Of a DNA stretch of 64,000 bases, positions 15,896 through 25,246 are shown in pieces. The stretch comes from Nitrospirota bacterium (GTDB lineage: Bacteria; JACPQY01): assembly GCA_016180645.1 (NCBI GenBank), contig JACPAV010000009.1:46354-110353 (forward strand), in the 5' to 3' direction. Under the pieces are notes generated by a model. The model saw nothing but the letters and a program-made list of their open reading frames with translations. It searched no databases and was not told the origin of the DNA. Positions within the stretch are counted from its first letter, which is position 1. Each line of letters begins with the position of its first letter. A program made the position numbers and the translations under genes.

Positions 15896-16771
15896 CTACT
15901 CGATGTTCTGGGCCTGTTGGCGCATTTTCTCGGTCGTTGCCTTCAACGAGAGGACCACGGGGACCCACGCCTGTGCCTCACACTTGGCGGCCATCGTCGA
16001 GATCTCGCGGTGCATCTCTTGCAAGAGAAAATCCAGCTTGCGGCCGGCCTCTGTTTCCTTGCCAAGAATCGACTCGAACTGGGAGAGGTGGCTTTTCATG
16101 CGCGCCAACTCCTCCGTCACATCGCTCCGTTCCATCACATAGGCCATTTCCGTCTGGAACCGCTTGGAGTCCGCCTCCTCTCCCAGGAGGTCGGCCAAGC
16201 GCGACTTCAGCCGAGCGGCCCTCAAGCCTTTTTCTTCTTCCAGGCCCGCTTCCAGCTGCGCCAGGGCGCCGCGCATCTCGCTGAGGTGATGGGTGAACTC
16301 ACGGCCGAGCGTTTCTCCTTCACGTTTCCGGAGCGAAAGGAATTCATCGAGCGCCTTTTGGAACGATTTACGAAGCGCCGGCTTCATCCCTTCGAGGCGG
16401 GCATGGTTCTCCGTGGTGGTCCGGACGGCGCCGGGCAGGGTGAGGAGATATTCCAAGCGAACGGATCCTTCGATCTTGAGCTTCCGCCCGAGCTTGACGA
16501 ACGTGTCGCGGTAGCGGCGGACGGCTGCTTCGTCCACCTCCAGATGGGGCGCGGGAGCCCCTCCGGAAACGCGAAGCGTCACATCCACACGGCCCCGCTT
16601 GCAGGCCTTTCGGATCTTGTCCTGAATCTCCTGCTCCAGATCATCCAGGCCGTCGGGCATCCGGACGTTCAGCTCGAAAAAGCGATGGTTGACTCCCTTG
16701 ATGACCCACTCGGCCTCACACCCCTTTTCACGCTGGGCCGCGCGGCCGAATCCCGTCATGCTGATCAGCAT
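15896..16771 (-). CDS. yicC: YicC family endoribonuclease-like protein
   Basis: 291 residues. It starts M-L-I-S-M-T-G-F-G-R-A, the YicC hallmark, and includes K-G-V-N-H-R-F-F-E-L-N-V-R-M-P and near the end L-D-F-L-L-Q-E-M-H-R-E-I-S-T-M. E. coli YicC is an RNA endonuclease that affects small RNA turnover. The in-frame extension upstream of 16771 is not conserved and would overlap the neighbouring gene. Confidence 0.94.
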   Translation of the reverse strand: MLISMTGFGRAAQREKGCEAEWVIKGVNHRFFELNVRMPDGLDDLEQEIQDKIRKACKRGRVDVTLRVSGGAPAPHLEVDEAAVRRYRDTFVKLGRKLKIEGSVRLEYLLTLPGAVRTTTENHARLEGMKPALRKSFQKALDEFLSLRKREGETLGREFTHHLSEMRGALAQLEAGLEEEKGLRAARLKSRLADLLGEEADSKRFQTEMAYVMERSDVTEELARMKSHLSQFESILGKETEAGRKLDFLLQEMHREISTMAAKCEAQAWVPVVLSLKATTEKMRQQAQNIE

Positions 16772-16778
16772 CGGAACG

Positions 16779-17057
16779 TCACCCCGCACCTTTTCCGGAT
16801 GGAGGACGCAGACTTTGTTCCATGCGTCGCTTCAACTGGCCGTACGCCTTCCCAAAGTACTTGAGTCTCTTCTCACGATTCTTTGCGTCCTCCGCGGAAG
16901 CATAGGCCTCATAGTACACCAATCGAACGGGCAAGTGTTCTTTTGTGGACTCAACTTTGCCTCCGCGATGCATGGCCAATCTATGCCGCAGGTCGTTTGT
17001 GTATCCAATGTACATCCAACTTTCGCTGGCGCCACAGAGTATGTAGACGTAATGCAT
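16779..17057 (-). CDS. UPF0213/YhbQ-type GIY-YIG protein
   Basis: 92 residues consisting of one GIY-YIG domain: Y-V-Y-I-L-C at the N-terminus, M-Y-I-G-Y-T-N-D-L-R-H-R-L-A-M-H, and L-V-Y-Y-E-A-Y...A-K-N-R-E-K-R-L-K. This is the short stand-alone UPF0213 type found near rRNA or repair genes; a structure-specific nuclease role has been proposed for relatives. It sits 23 bp after priA and 7 bp before yicC, on the same strand as both. Confidence 0.88.
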   Translation of the reverse strand: MHYVYILCGASESWMYIGYTNDLRHRLAMHRGGKVESTKEHLPVRLVYYEAYASAEDAKNREKRLKYFGKAYGQLKRRMEQSLRPPSGKGAG

Positions 17058-17080
17058 CGCGATCCGGGAAAGGTGCGGGG

Positions 17081-19096
17081 CTATAACATGTTGACCGGAT
17101 CAACGTCCAGACGAACTTCGTAGCCGGCTCGACGTGGGCCTTTCGCATCGAGAAGCCCTTCCATCACCTCATGCAGGCCTTTCGACGTGTCGGCTTTGAG
17201 CAGAATTTGCCATCGGTAGTGGCCCCGGAGTCGATACAGAGGAGCCGGAGCCGGCCCGAGAACCTCAACTCCCTTTCCGCCCGCCATCTGTTTGGTCGCT
17301 TGGAGAACGGCCAGCGCGCCTTCTCCTCCAACGACCTCATGACGCGCCCGAATTCGAATCATCGCCAATCGCTTGTAAGGGGGATAGCCCCACTGCCGGC
17401 GCAGCCGAAGTTCCGTTTCGTAGAATCGGGATTCGTCGTAGTGCTTCGCGGAGTCGATGGCATGATGGTCGGGCGACATCGTCTGGATGAAGACGCGACC
17501 CTTTTGTTCACCTCGTCCCGCCCGCCCCGCCGCCTGGAGGATTTGCTGGTAGGTGCGTTCCGCCGATCGAAAATCGGGGAGGAAGAGTCCCAAATCCGCA
17601 TCCACAACGCCCACGAGCGTAATCTGCGGGTAGTGGTACCCCTTCGTGATCATCTGTGTGCCGACGGCGATCTGGATGGCCCCGCTCTCCATGCCTTCCA
17701 TGATTTCGAACCGTCGCTTCTTGCTCTGCGCGGTATCCATGTCCAATCGGGCGATCCCGGTTTGCGGGAAGAGGGCACGAATATCCTCTTCGATCTTCTG
17801 GGTGCCGGCTCCCGCCATCGCCACGGATGTGCTTTTGCACTCCGAGCAGACTTCCGGGAGGTCCTGCCGATGATCGCAGTAGTGGCATCGCATATGCCGA
17901 TCGGCCTTGTGGTACGTGAGCGTGATATCGCAATGGGGGCATTTCACTCCTTCGCCGCAGTCCATGCAGCGAAGGACGGGAGCGAATCCACGCCGATTGA
18001 GAAACAAAACGACTTGTCCGCGGCGTTCAAGCGTATCCACCATCGCCTTGTGGAGTTGCGGCGATAGCCAGGATAGTCGCTTGTCCGGATTCCGCTTGAA
18101 CCGCATGTCCACCACATCCACATCCGGGAGCGGGCGATCGGATACGCGCCGCGCCAGACGTATCAAGCGGTATTTTCCCCTCGATGCGTTGGCGTGGGAC
18201 TCCAACGAAGGTGTCGCCGATCCCAGCACCACGGGGGCCTTCCAGCGCTGCCCCATGACGAGGGCCACGTCGCGGGCATGGTACGTTACGCCGTCTTCCT
18301 GCTTGTAGGCATGGTCATGCTCTTCATCGGCCACGATCAGGCCGACATCCTTCAGTGGGGCGAAGAGCGCGGATCGCGCGCCCACGACCACGTCCGCCTG
18401 GCCGGATCGGATCCGATCCCACTCATCCCACCGACGGCGCGAGGTCAGCTTGCTGTGCAGGAGGGCCACGCGGTCGGGAAATGCGGACACGAAATGCCGC
18501 GCCACATGGGAGGTCAGCCCGATTTCCGGCACGAGGACGACGACGCCCCGACCCTGCTGCACGGCGGCCCGGGCCATCTCCACGTAGAGGATTGTTTTGC
18601 CGCTCCCGGTGATGCCGTGCACGAGAAACGGAGCGAAACGGCGCTCACGCGCGGCCGGGAGCATGATGTTCAAGGCGGCCGTCTGTTCCACGGTGTACTG
18701 CGAAGGGAGTTCCGTGGGTTTGAGAAGAAATTCGGATGGGACTTTCGACTTGCGCTTCCGCTCCCGATGAACGTTGCGTTTCCACCCGCCTCGCAGGAGG
18801 GTGGGAAAGAACAGATCGAGCGTTTCGCCAAGGGATCGCCCGTAGTAGGAGGCCATCCATTCGGCAAGTTGCCATGCCTCCTCGCCGATGAGCGGCTCGG
18901 AATCGACGATTTCCTTGACGTCCTTGACTTCGCCTTCGAACGGCGTTGCATGAACGCCCGCGAGGTAGCCCACGACAAAACTTTTCTTGAATGGGACGAG
19001 GACGCGCTGGCCTCGCTGCGGGGACACGGATAATCCATCCCCCAACCGGTAGGTGAACAGGTGCCGCACCGCGATGGGCACGGCCACATCGACCAA
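17081..19096 (-). CDS. priA: primosomal replication restart helicase PriA
   Basis: 671 residues with a TTG start (a GTG three codons on is possible). The N-terminal 3'-DNA-binding domain covers about 1-100. Helicase motifs include G-I-T-G-S-G-K-T (161-168, Walker A), D-E-E-H (257-260), L-G-S-A-T-P-S and A-G-R-A-G-R. Eight Cys at about 377, 380, 386, 389, 404, 407, 417 and 420 form the two zinc sites. PriA rebuilds replication forks after damage. It is preceded on the same strand by a toxin-antitoxin pair only 18 bp away. Confidence 0.96.
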   Translation of the reverse strand: MVDVAVPIAVRHLFTYRLGDGLSVSPQRGQRVLVPFKKSFVVGYLAGVHATPFEGEVKDVKEIVDSEPLIGEEAWQLAEWMASYYGRSLGETLDLFFPTLLRGGWKRNVHRERKRKSKVPSEFLLKPTELPSQYTVEQTAALNIMLPAARERRFAPFLVHGITGSGKTILYVEMARAAVQQGRGVVVLVPEIGLTSHVARHFVSAFPDRVALLHSKLTSRRRWDEWDRIRSGQADVVVGARSALFAPLKDVGLIVADEEHDHAYKQEDGVTYHARDVALVMGQRWKAPVVLGSATPSLESHANASRGKYRLIRLARRVSDRPLPDVDVVDMRFKRNPDKRLSWLSPQLHKAMVDTLERRGQVVLFLNRRGFAPVLRCMDCGEGVKCPHCDITLTYHKADRHMRCHYCDHRQDLPEVCSECKSTSVAMAGAGTQKIEEDIRALFPQTGIARLDMDTAQSKKRRFEIMEGMESGAIQIAVGTQMITKGYHYPQITLVGVVDADLGLFLPDFRSAERTYQQILQAAGRAGRGEQKGRVFIQTMSPDHHAIDSAKHYDESRFYETELRLRRQWGYPPYKRLAMIRIRARHEVVGGEGALAVLQATKQMAGGKGVEVLGPAPAPLYRLRGHYRWQILLKADTSKGLHEVMEGLLDAKGPRRAGYEVRLDVDPVNML

Positions 19097-19113
19097 ACGG
19101 GATCCGTTCGTGA

Positions 19114-19425
19114 TCAGTACCCCAGGGCGAACAGGAAAGCAGACCGAATCTCCAGCATCTTGCGGGCGCTTAGCGTGGTGACCAGCGCCCCCAGTCTTCC
19201 TTTAGAGACCGTCTGAAGGTGATCCAGGTTCACTGCGCACTCCCTGGGCATGCCGTCGGAAGACGCCAGCAGCACTTCCGACGGGATCCCCCGAATCGTG
19301 CTCGTGATCGGGGCCACGGTAACCTCACCCAGGTACTCGAGGATCGAATCCCTCGTGAGGATCACAACGGGACGCGTTTTGTCGGGTCGCTGGAATCGGT
19401 ACCAGCGGACTTCTCCCCGCCTCAC
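19114..19425 (-). CDS. MazF/PemK-type toxin (second)
   Basis: 103 residues from GTG at 19425, which overlaps the antitoxin stop (GTGA). It has R-R-G-E-V-R-W-Y-R-F, R-P-V-V-I-L-T-R-D, V-A-P-I-T-S-T-I-R-G and E-C-A-V-N-L-D-H-L-Q-T-V, all MazF landmarks. It differs clearly from the toxin at 1069-1389, so the two modules are not recent duplicates. It lies directly upstream of priA. Confidence 0.9.
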   Translation of the reverse strand: MRRGEVRWYRFQRPDKTRPVVILTRDSILEYLGEVTVAPITSTIRGIPSEVLLASSDGMPRECAVNLDHLQTVSKGRLGALVTTLSARKMLEIRSAFLFALGY

Positions 19426-19655
19426 TCGTCGCCCCAGGCCTGTTCCGATTCCCACACCGAGAACTCTCCGCGCTGGACGGCCTTCCGGGCGTATCCGTCG
19501 CGGTGCTTCCGCTCCTGCTCAAGGATTCGAAGTTTCTCCAACGCTTCGCGCAGGGCCCTACGCGCAAAGGCCGAGCGCGTCGTCCCCAAGCGGCCGGCCA
19601 CCCGATCCACCTGGGAAACCAAGTCGTCATCCAGCGTCATCTGCACCGTCTTCAT
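19422..19655 (-). CDS. ribbon-helix-helix antitoxin (second MazF module)
   Basis: 77 residues. M-K-T-V-Q-M-T-L-D-D-D-L-V-S-Q-V-D then T-T-R-S-A-F-A-R-R-A-L-R-E-A-L is a typical ribbon-helix-helix domain, and the charged tail (about 45-77) is the likely toxin clamp. It is first in the operon. Upstream DNA at 19673-19698 carries a CATAGCTATG palindrome and two TATAGT direct repeats that could be its operator. Confidence 0.86.
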   Translation of the reverse strand: MKTVQMTLDDDLVSQVDRVAGRLGTTRSAFARRALREALEKLRILEQERKHRDGYARKAVQRGEFSVWESEQAWGDE

Positions 19656-19672
19656 CGCCCGTCCGCTCCATT

Positions 19673-19698
19673 CATAGCTATGACTATAGTTATAGTAA
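19673..19698. promoter_or_regulatory. candidate antitoxin operator
   Basis: CATAGCTATG (19673-19682) is a perfect palindrome, followed by TATAGT repeats at 19686 and 19692. It begins 18 bp before the antitoxin start and is strongly A/T-rich against a G/C-rich background. The remaining 250 bases up to the tRNA gene show no supported gene. Confidence 0.45.
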
Positions 19699-19949
19699 TC
19701 AACATCGCTATCCCTGTCAACGCCTGTGCCACCGGCGAATCAGCATGGCACTCTCCGCGGACTTCCGGGCCGTCCCCGTCGCCAGGAAGGCACGGGGCCA
19801 TGAGATGTCGCCGCGCCTAGGACGGCGCGGCATTGAACATGGCCTGGCCCTCCCGGAAGCTTCAAGGGCGATACATCCCGAACCCCTGCCGGTATAGACG
19901 CCTCGCCTCACGCTCGGCTTGATTCGGCAGGGGCCGCACCATCCATGGC

Positions 19950-20025
19950 TGGTGGAGCTGAGGGGAGTTGAACCCCTGGCCTCGTCGTTGCGAACGACGC
20001 GCTCTCCCAACTGAGCTACAGCCCC
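19950..20025 (-). tRNA. tRNA-Ala (anticodon CGC)
   Basis: 76 nt with encoded CCA. The acceptor pairs GGGGCTG with CAGCTCC (one mismatch-tolerant pair), the D arm contains the usual GCTCAGTTGGGAGAGC, the anticodon stem is CGTCG/CGACG with loop TTCGCAA, and the T arm is CAGGGGTTCAACTCCCCT. The loop gives anticodon CGC, reading Ala codon GCG. Confidence 0.96.
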
Positions 20026-21154
20026 AAATTCGTGAAGGGTGAAGTGTGAGGAGTGAGTGGTTCGGGAGACTGCCGCCGCCGCACCCGTAACTCTTCTCAT
20101 TCCGTGCTCCAGAGTCCTATAACACCCGCCCACAGCCTCTTCAAGCCCGGCGGAAACCGCATCAATCCCTGACGAAGATCAGTTGAGATGTCCCCCCACG
20201 GGGATAAAATGCCGATATGAAGATCAGCCCTTTGGTCCTTTCCAGCCGTGATCTGGAGCAAGTGGCCCGGATGTCCGAGGCCATCGATGTCGTATCCGAT
20301 GCGTTCCGGGCCCTGGCCCGGGGCGATGCGCAAATGCCCCCCAAGATCTACGTGGAGGTATCGGAGCACTCCGGCGACTTCCGCGCGATGCCCGCCTACA
20401 ACCGGACCCTCAACGCCGCCGGCCTGAAATGGGTCACCTCCTACGCAAAAAACATTCAGCTCCCTTCCGTGATTGGAATTTACGTCCTTAGTCGAGCGAG
20501 CGACGGCTGCCCCCTTGCCATCATGGACGGAACGTTTCTCACCAACCTCCGCACCGGGGCGGCCGTCGGAGCGGCAACCCGGGCGCTGGCACGGAAGGAA
20601 TCCACGGTGTTTGGATTCATCGGTGGCGGACGTCAGGCGCGGTATGCCCTCAAGGCCCTCCGTGAAGTGTTCCCCATCAAAGAGGTCCGTCTCTTCGATC
20701 CGAATGCTTCAAGTTCGCGGGCTTTCGGAGAGGCGGCCGACAAGGATGGACCGCCGATCGTCACCTGCAAGAGCCCGGGCGATTGCACACGCACGGCCGA
20801 CGTCATCACCACGACAACCCCATCGAGGGCCCCGGTGGTCTGGATGCCGGACATCAAGCCGGGCACGCACATCAACGCGATGGGGGCGGACGCCAAGGGG
20901 AAACAGGAGTTGGATCCCCATATCCTAAAGGCGGCCAAGATCATCATCGACGACTGGGGTCAGACCCCACACAGCGGAGAGGTCAATGTGGCGCTCAGCC
21001 AGGGGCGAATCTCGCAATCGGATCTTCGGGCCACTATTGGGGAGGTCTTGCGCGGTGTAAAACCCGGACGGGAGAAGCCCGAGGACATCACGGTATTCGA
21101 TTCAACCGGGCTTGCCGTTCAGGACCTGGCTGTGGCAAAGCATCTGTACGACCG

Positions 21155-22267
<1,113 letters not shown>

Positions 22268-23530
22268 TCAGCCTGAAACGTCGATGTCCGTGGGAAAGCA
22301 GAGGTATTGGATGTCGTACTTCCGGGCCAGGGCTTTCACGGAGGGCGAGAGTTCCGAGACCTCGGCGATGCGCCCGTCCCTCTTCTTCACGTAGATCGAA
22401 CTTTCTCCTTCGCCGGGCCGATAGATCTTGTAGGGCGTGTCGCCCGTCTGTTCATGGAGAAGCAGCCCATCACCGTCCCGGCCATAGGCGGCCCGCAGGC
22501 GTTCGCGAAGTTTCTTCCGGAGTTTCGGCGCCGAAACCGGTCCCGGCAATTCGATCGATTTGAACAGCCGGCGGTCAATCAGTCCGCGTGCCAGCATCCT
22601 CAAGACGGGATCTTCACTCCGGCTCCATTCCTTCAGAAACACCACCATGTCGGCATCGTCGAGAGATGTGTATTCGCTGACATCCATCTTCTGCCCACGC
22701 AGAAGCTTCGTGAAAGGATGACCTTCCGGCGCGTGGATGGCGCTCTTTTTCGCCAGCAAGGACTTGGCACGCCGGAAAAGTGCCTTTAGCATCGCACCTG
22801 CGGCTGAAACCGTCTTGTGGTAGTAGACCTGCCGGTACATGTGGTAGCGGGAGAGAAGGTACTCTTCCACGGCGTAAAATCCTTTTTCACTCACCACAAT
22901 CTCATTCCGACCCGAGACGCGCGCCACCTCAAGGCCGAGGATGACACGCTCCAGGTCGAAAACTCCGTACTTGACACCGGTCATCAGACTGTCACGCAGG
23001 AGATAGTCGAATCGGTCGGCATCCAACTGGCTGCTGACAATCTGTGAGTAGAATTTTTCCACCGCGCGGTAGCTCATGCATTTCACCACCTGCTGAGGCA
23101 ATTCGCGCGCGTAGGCCTGGAGGACTTTGTGAATCTGCGTGCCGGGATCGAGGATGATTCGCCCCGTCCATTCCTCATGGTGCGAGCCGAAAATCGCCTC
23201 CGTCACGTGCGAGAAGGGCGCGTGGCCCAGATCGTGGAGCAATGCCGTACAGGCGACGACCAGGCGGTCGCGTCGGCTGAAACTCCAACTCTTTCGGAGT
23301 TGTTCGAGGATTCGGCGCGCCACGTGGAGGACGCCGACCGAGTGCGTAAATCGGCTGTGCTCGGCGCCCTGGAAAACGAGCTCGGCCACGCCCAGTTGCT
23401 TCACGCGCCGGAGCCGTTGAAACTCCGGGGTGTCGATCAGCTCCAGGAAAAGGACATCCTCTTCTTCCGCTGGGGAGAAGGTCACCAGATTGTGGACCGG
23501 GTCCCGGAAATACGTCTCGGCGTGCGTCAT
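22268..23530 (-). CDS. HD-domain phosphohydrolase (COG1078, dNTPase-like)
   Basis: 420 residues. The metal-binding HD set is visible: F-T-H-S-V-G-V (His63), A-L-L-H-D-L-G-H-A-P-F-S-H (His-Asp 99-100) and a later L-D-A-D-R-F-D-Y-L. The start R-D-P-V-H-N-L-V-T-F fits the SAMHD1/dGTPase-related COG1078 group. It probably hydrolyses a nucleotide; the natural substrate is not known. Its stop directly abuts the mutY stop (no spacer). Confidence 0.92.
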   Translation of the reverse strand: MTHAETYFRDPVHNLVTFSPAEEEDVLFLELIDTPEFQRLRRVKQLGVAELVFQGAEHSRFTHSVGVLHVARRILEQLRKSWSFSRRDRLVVACTALLHDLGHAPFSHVTEAIFGSHHEEWTGRIILDPGTQIHKVLQAYARELPQQVVKCMSYRAVEKFYSQIVSSQLDADRFDYLLRDSLMTGVKYGVFDLERVILGLEVARVSGRNEIVVSEKGFYAVEEYLLSRYHMYRQVYYHKTVSAAGAMLKALFRRAKSLLAKKSAIHAPEGHPFTKLLRGQKMDVSEYTSLDDADMVVFLKEWSRSEDPVLRMLARGLIDRRLFKSIELPGPVSAPKLRKKLRERLRAAYGRDGDGLLLHEQTGDTPYKIYRPGEGESSIYVKKRDGRIAEVSELSPSVKALARKYDIQYLCFPTDIDVSG

Positions 23531-23634
23531 GTGGCTTCCTTCCGCATTGTAGGGGCAAGCGGGAAGATTTCAATCCGCATCGGACCGTCCTTGTCCTCCT
23601 TGCACCAAGGTCTGTTTGAAAACGCGTTGGACCG

Positions 23635-23689
23635 GTAGGCGCAGGCTTCAGCCTGCGTCCGAAGACGTACCCGTAAAGGGTGCGGCTAC
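23635..23689. repeat. double-hairpin GTAG...CTAC repeat, copy C
   Basis: GTAG, hairpin CGCAGGCT/AGCCTGCG, linker TCCGAAGA, hairpin with ACCC/GGGT, CTAC. With flanks it is the inverted counterpart of copy A at 8943-8997, including an exact 27-bp match just outside GTAG. It fills the 239-bp space between the HD gene and the glycosyltransferase. Confidence 0.74.
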
Positions 23690-23769
23690 CAAGAGATGCG
23701 CCCCACGGCAATGATGGGGTATGCAAACAGAGCCTAATCTTTCGCCCACCCGCTGCCGATAGTGATCTC

Positions 23770-24867
23770 ATGAGGTCGGGGTACACCCTTGTCATCCCCA
23801 CGCTTCGGGCGGCCCCCGAACTTCGCCTTTGCCTCGGCAGCCTCCGGAAAAACAGCCGCCTGGATCATGAATACGCGGTGGTGGTGGATGTGGATCGGCC
23901 CGGAATCGTGGATGAGGCCGTCCTCGCCGTCCTCAACGAATTCGGAATTTCTCCGCTCATTGCCGAACGGAACATAGGCCCCTATGCCGGCTGGAACCGG
24001 GGGGCAGCAGCCTCCTCGCGCAAATGGATTTGCTTTCTTACGGACGACCAGTATTTCGCCCCGGACTGGGATTCGCCGTTCGTCCCCCACCTGCAACGCG
24101 GGAAAATGTTCTCATCCACGCTGGTGGAGTCGGGCACGTATCTCGTCGGTCCCGACAATCTCGAGGCCGATTTCGGCGTGTGCGCGGAAGACTTCGACGA
24201 GGCCGGATTCCTGGGCTTTGTCCGTCAGGTCGCCACAAACCAAATGATTTCCGGCGGCCACTTCATACCCCTCCTGATTCATCGCGACGATTTCACGAAG
24301 GTTGGAGCTTTCAAAGAGGATCTCTTTTACCGAAAAGAGGAGCCGGAAAGACCGCCTCTCAGTTCCGACGTGGAGTTCGTGGCCCGAGCCTTCAAAACCG
24401 GGCTGACGCTCCACCGCTCCCTGGCCAGCTACTCCTATCACTTCATGGGCGCCAGCCACCGGGGAGGGACGGCTCTTCGACAACTGCTGCGCTATCTCAA
24501 GCCGTCATGGTCGAACGAAAGCCGCCTCGCCCTCCTCCGTTCCTACATGGACAACGGCCGCATGCCTCCGGAAGTGCTCCTCTACCAAGGCCTTCAGGCG
24601 CTGCAGCACGGCGAAATCGAGGCGGCGGAACGTGTGTTCCTGGACCTCCTTGAGAGCGATATCGAGAGTGGACTTCCGTACCTCGCCCTTTCGGCAGCCG
24701 CACAGCAGAAAGGCGATGCCGCCACGGCCCTCGCGATGGCCGATCTGGCCTGCCAAGTTTCATCTGACGCACCTCGAGCCAAAGCCTTCCGCCGCATGCT
24801 GAAATCCCTCCTACCTTCGTCGACAGAACTCCACGCTCCCGACGACTCGATCGCTCCCGCGGCCTGA
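23770..24867 (+). CDS. family 2-type glycosyltransferase with C-terminal TPR-like helices
   Basis: 365 residues. Y-T-L-V-I-P-T-L-R-A-A-P-E-L is the GT-A N-terminal strand, with E-R-N-I-G-P-Y-A-G-W-N-R-G and the Asp motif L-T-D-D-Q-Y (about 97). From about 275 the chain becomes helical and resembles TPR units (L-L-Y-Q-G-L-Q-A-L-Q-H-G-E-I-E-A-A-E-R-V-F). It would transfer a sugar on the cytoplasmic side in glycan assembly. It opens a region rich in glycosyltransferase genes. Confidence 0.82.
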   Translation: MRSGYTLVIPTLRAAPELRLCLGSLRKNSRLDHEYAVVVDVDRPGIVDEAVLAVLNEFGISPLIAERNIGPYAGWNRGAAASSRKWICFLTDDQYFAPDWDSPFVPHLQRGKMFSSTLVESGTYLVGPDNLEADFGVCAEDFDEAGFLGFVRQVATNQMISGGHFIPLLIHRDDFTKVGAFKEDLFYRKEEPERPPLSSDVEFVARAFKTGLTLHRSLASYSYHFMGASHRGGTALRQLLRYLKPSWSNESRLALLRSYMDNGRMPPEVLLYQGLQALQHGEIEAAERVFLDLLESDIESGLPYLALSAAAQQKGDAATALAMADLACQVSSDAPRAKAFRRMLKSLLPSSTELHAPDDSIAPAA

Positions 24868-24945
24868 CACCCATTCGCCCCCCCTGGACCTCGCATTGAA
24901 ATCCAGACTCCGCGGGCGTATGCTTCAGCCGTAAGGAGAAAATCA

Positions 24946-25152
24946 ATGCTTGGAAATCTGGGTATGACCGAACTGATCATCATCTTCTTCATCGTTCTCC
25001 TCATTTTCGGAGGGCGGAAGATACCCGAGATCGCCAAATCCATCGGAAGTGGCATCAAGGAATTCAAGAAAGGCATGAAAGACGAAGAGCCCAAGGGTCT
25101 GCCCGAAAGCAAGTCCGATTCCGAGTCCAAGGGGAATTCCAAGGATTCTTGA
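24946..25152 (+). CDS. tatA: Sec-independent translocase protein TatA/TatE
   Basis: 68 residues. One N-terminal membrane helix (about 7-22) with an F-G-G-R-K-I-P-E hinge, an amphipathic helix (I-A-K-S-I-G-S-G-I-K-E-F-K-K-G) and a hydrophilic tail are exactly the TatA pattern. It forms the pore for folded proteins with a twin-arginine signal. No tatB or tatC is in the window. A TAAGGAG ribosome site lies upstream. Confidence 0.95.
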   Translation: MLGNLGMTELIIIFFIVLLIFGGRKIPEIAKSIGSGIKEFKKGMKDEEPKGLPESKSDSESKGNSKDS

Positions 25153-25246
25153 ACACCCATTGGCGGGTGGGACAACTCCTCCGGCCGCGCGGGCCTTCAC
25201 CTCCAATCTCCTGACACCGGGAAACCGGATTTTCTGAAGCAGCACC

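Noticed and set aside
19717-20133. Minus-strand reading frame across the tRNA-Ala gene
   Set aside because: It translates the tRNA itself (a common false protein) and the flanks show no domain.
20783-21154. In-frame upstream extension of mutY through the OCD gene
   Set aside because: The extension is the +1 shadow of a well-conserved OCD gene, is His/Gly-rich and has no MutY similarity.
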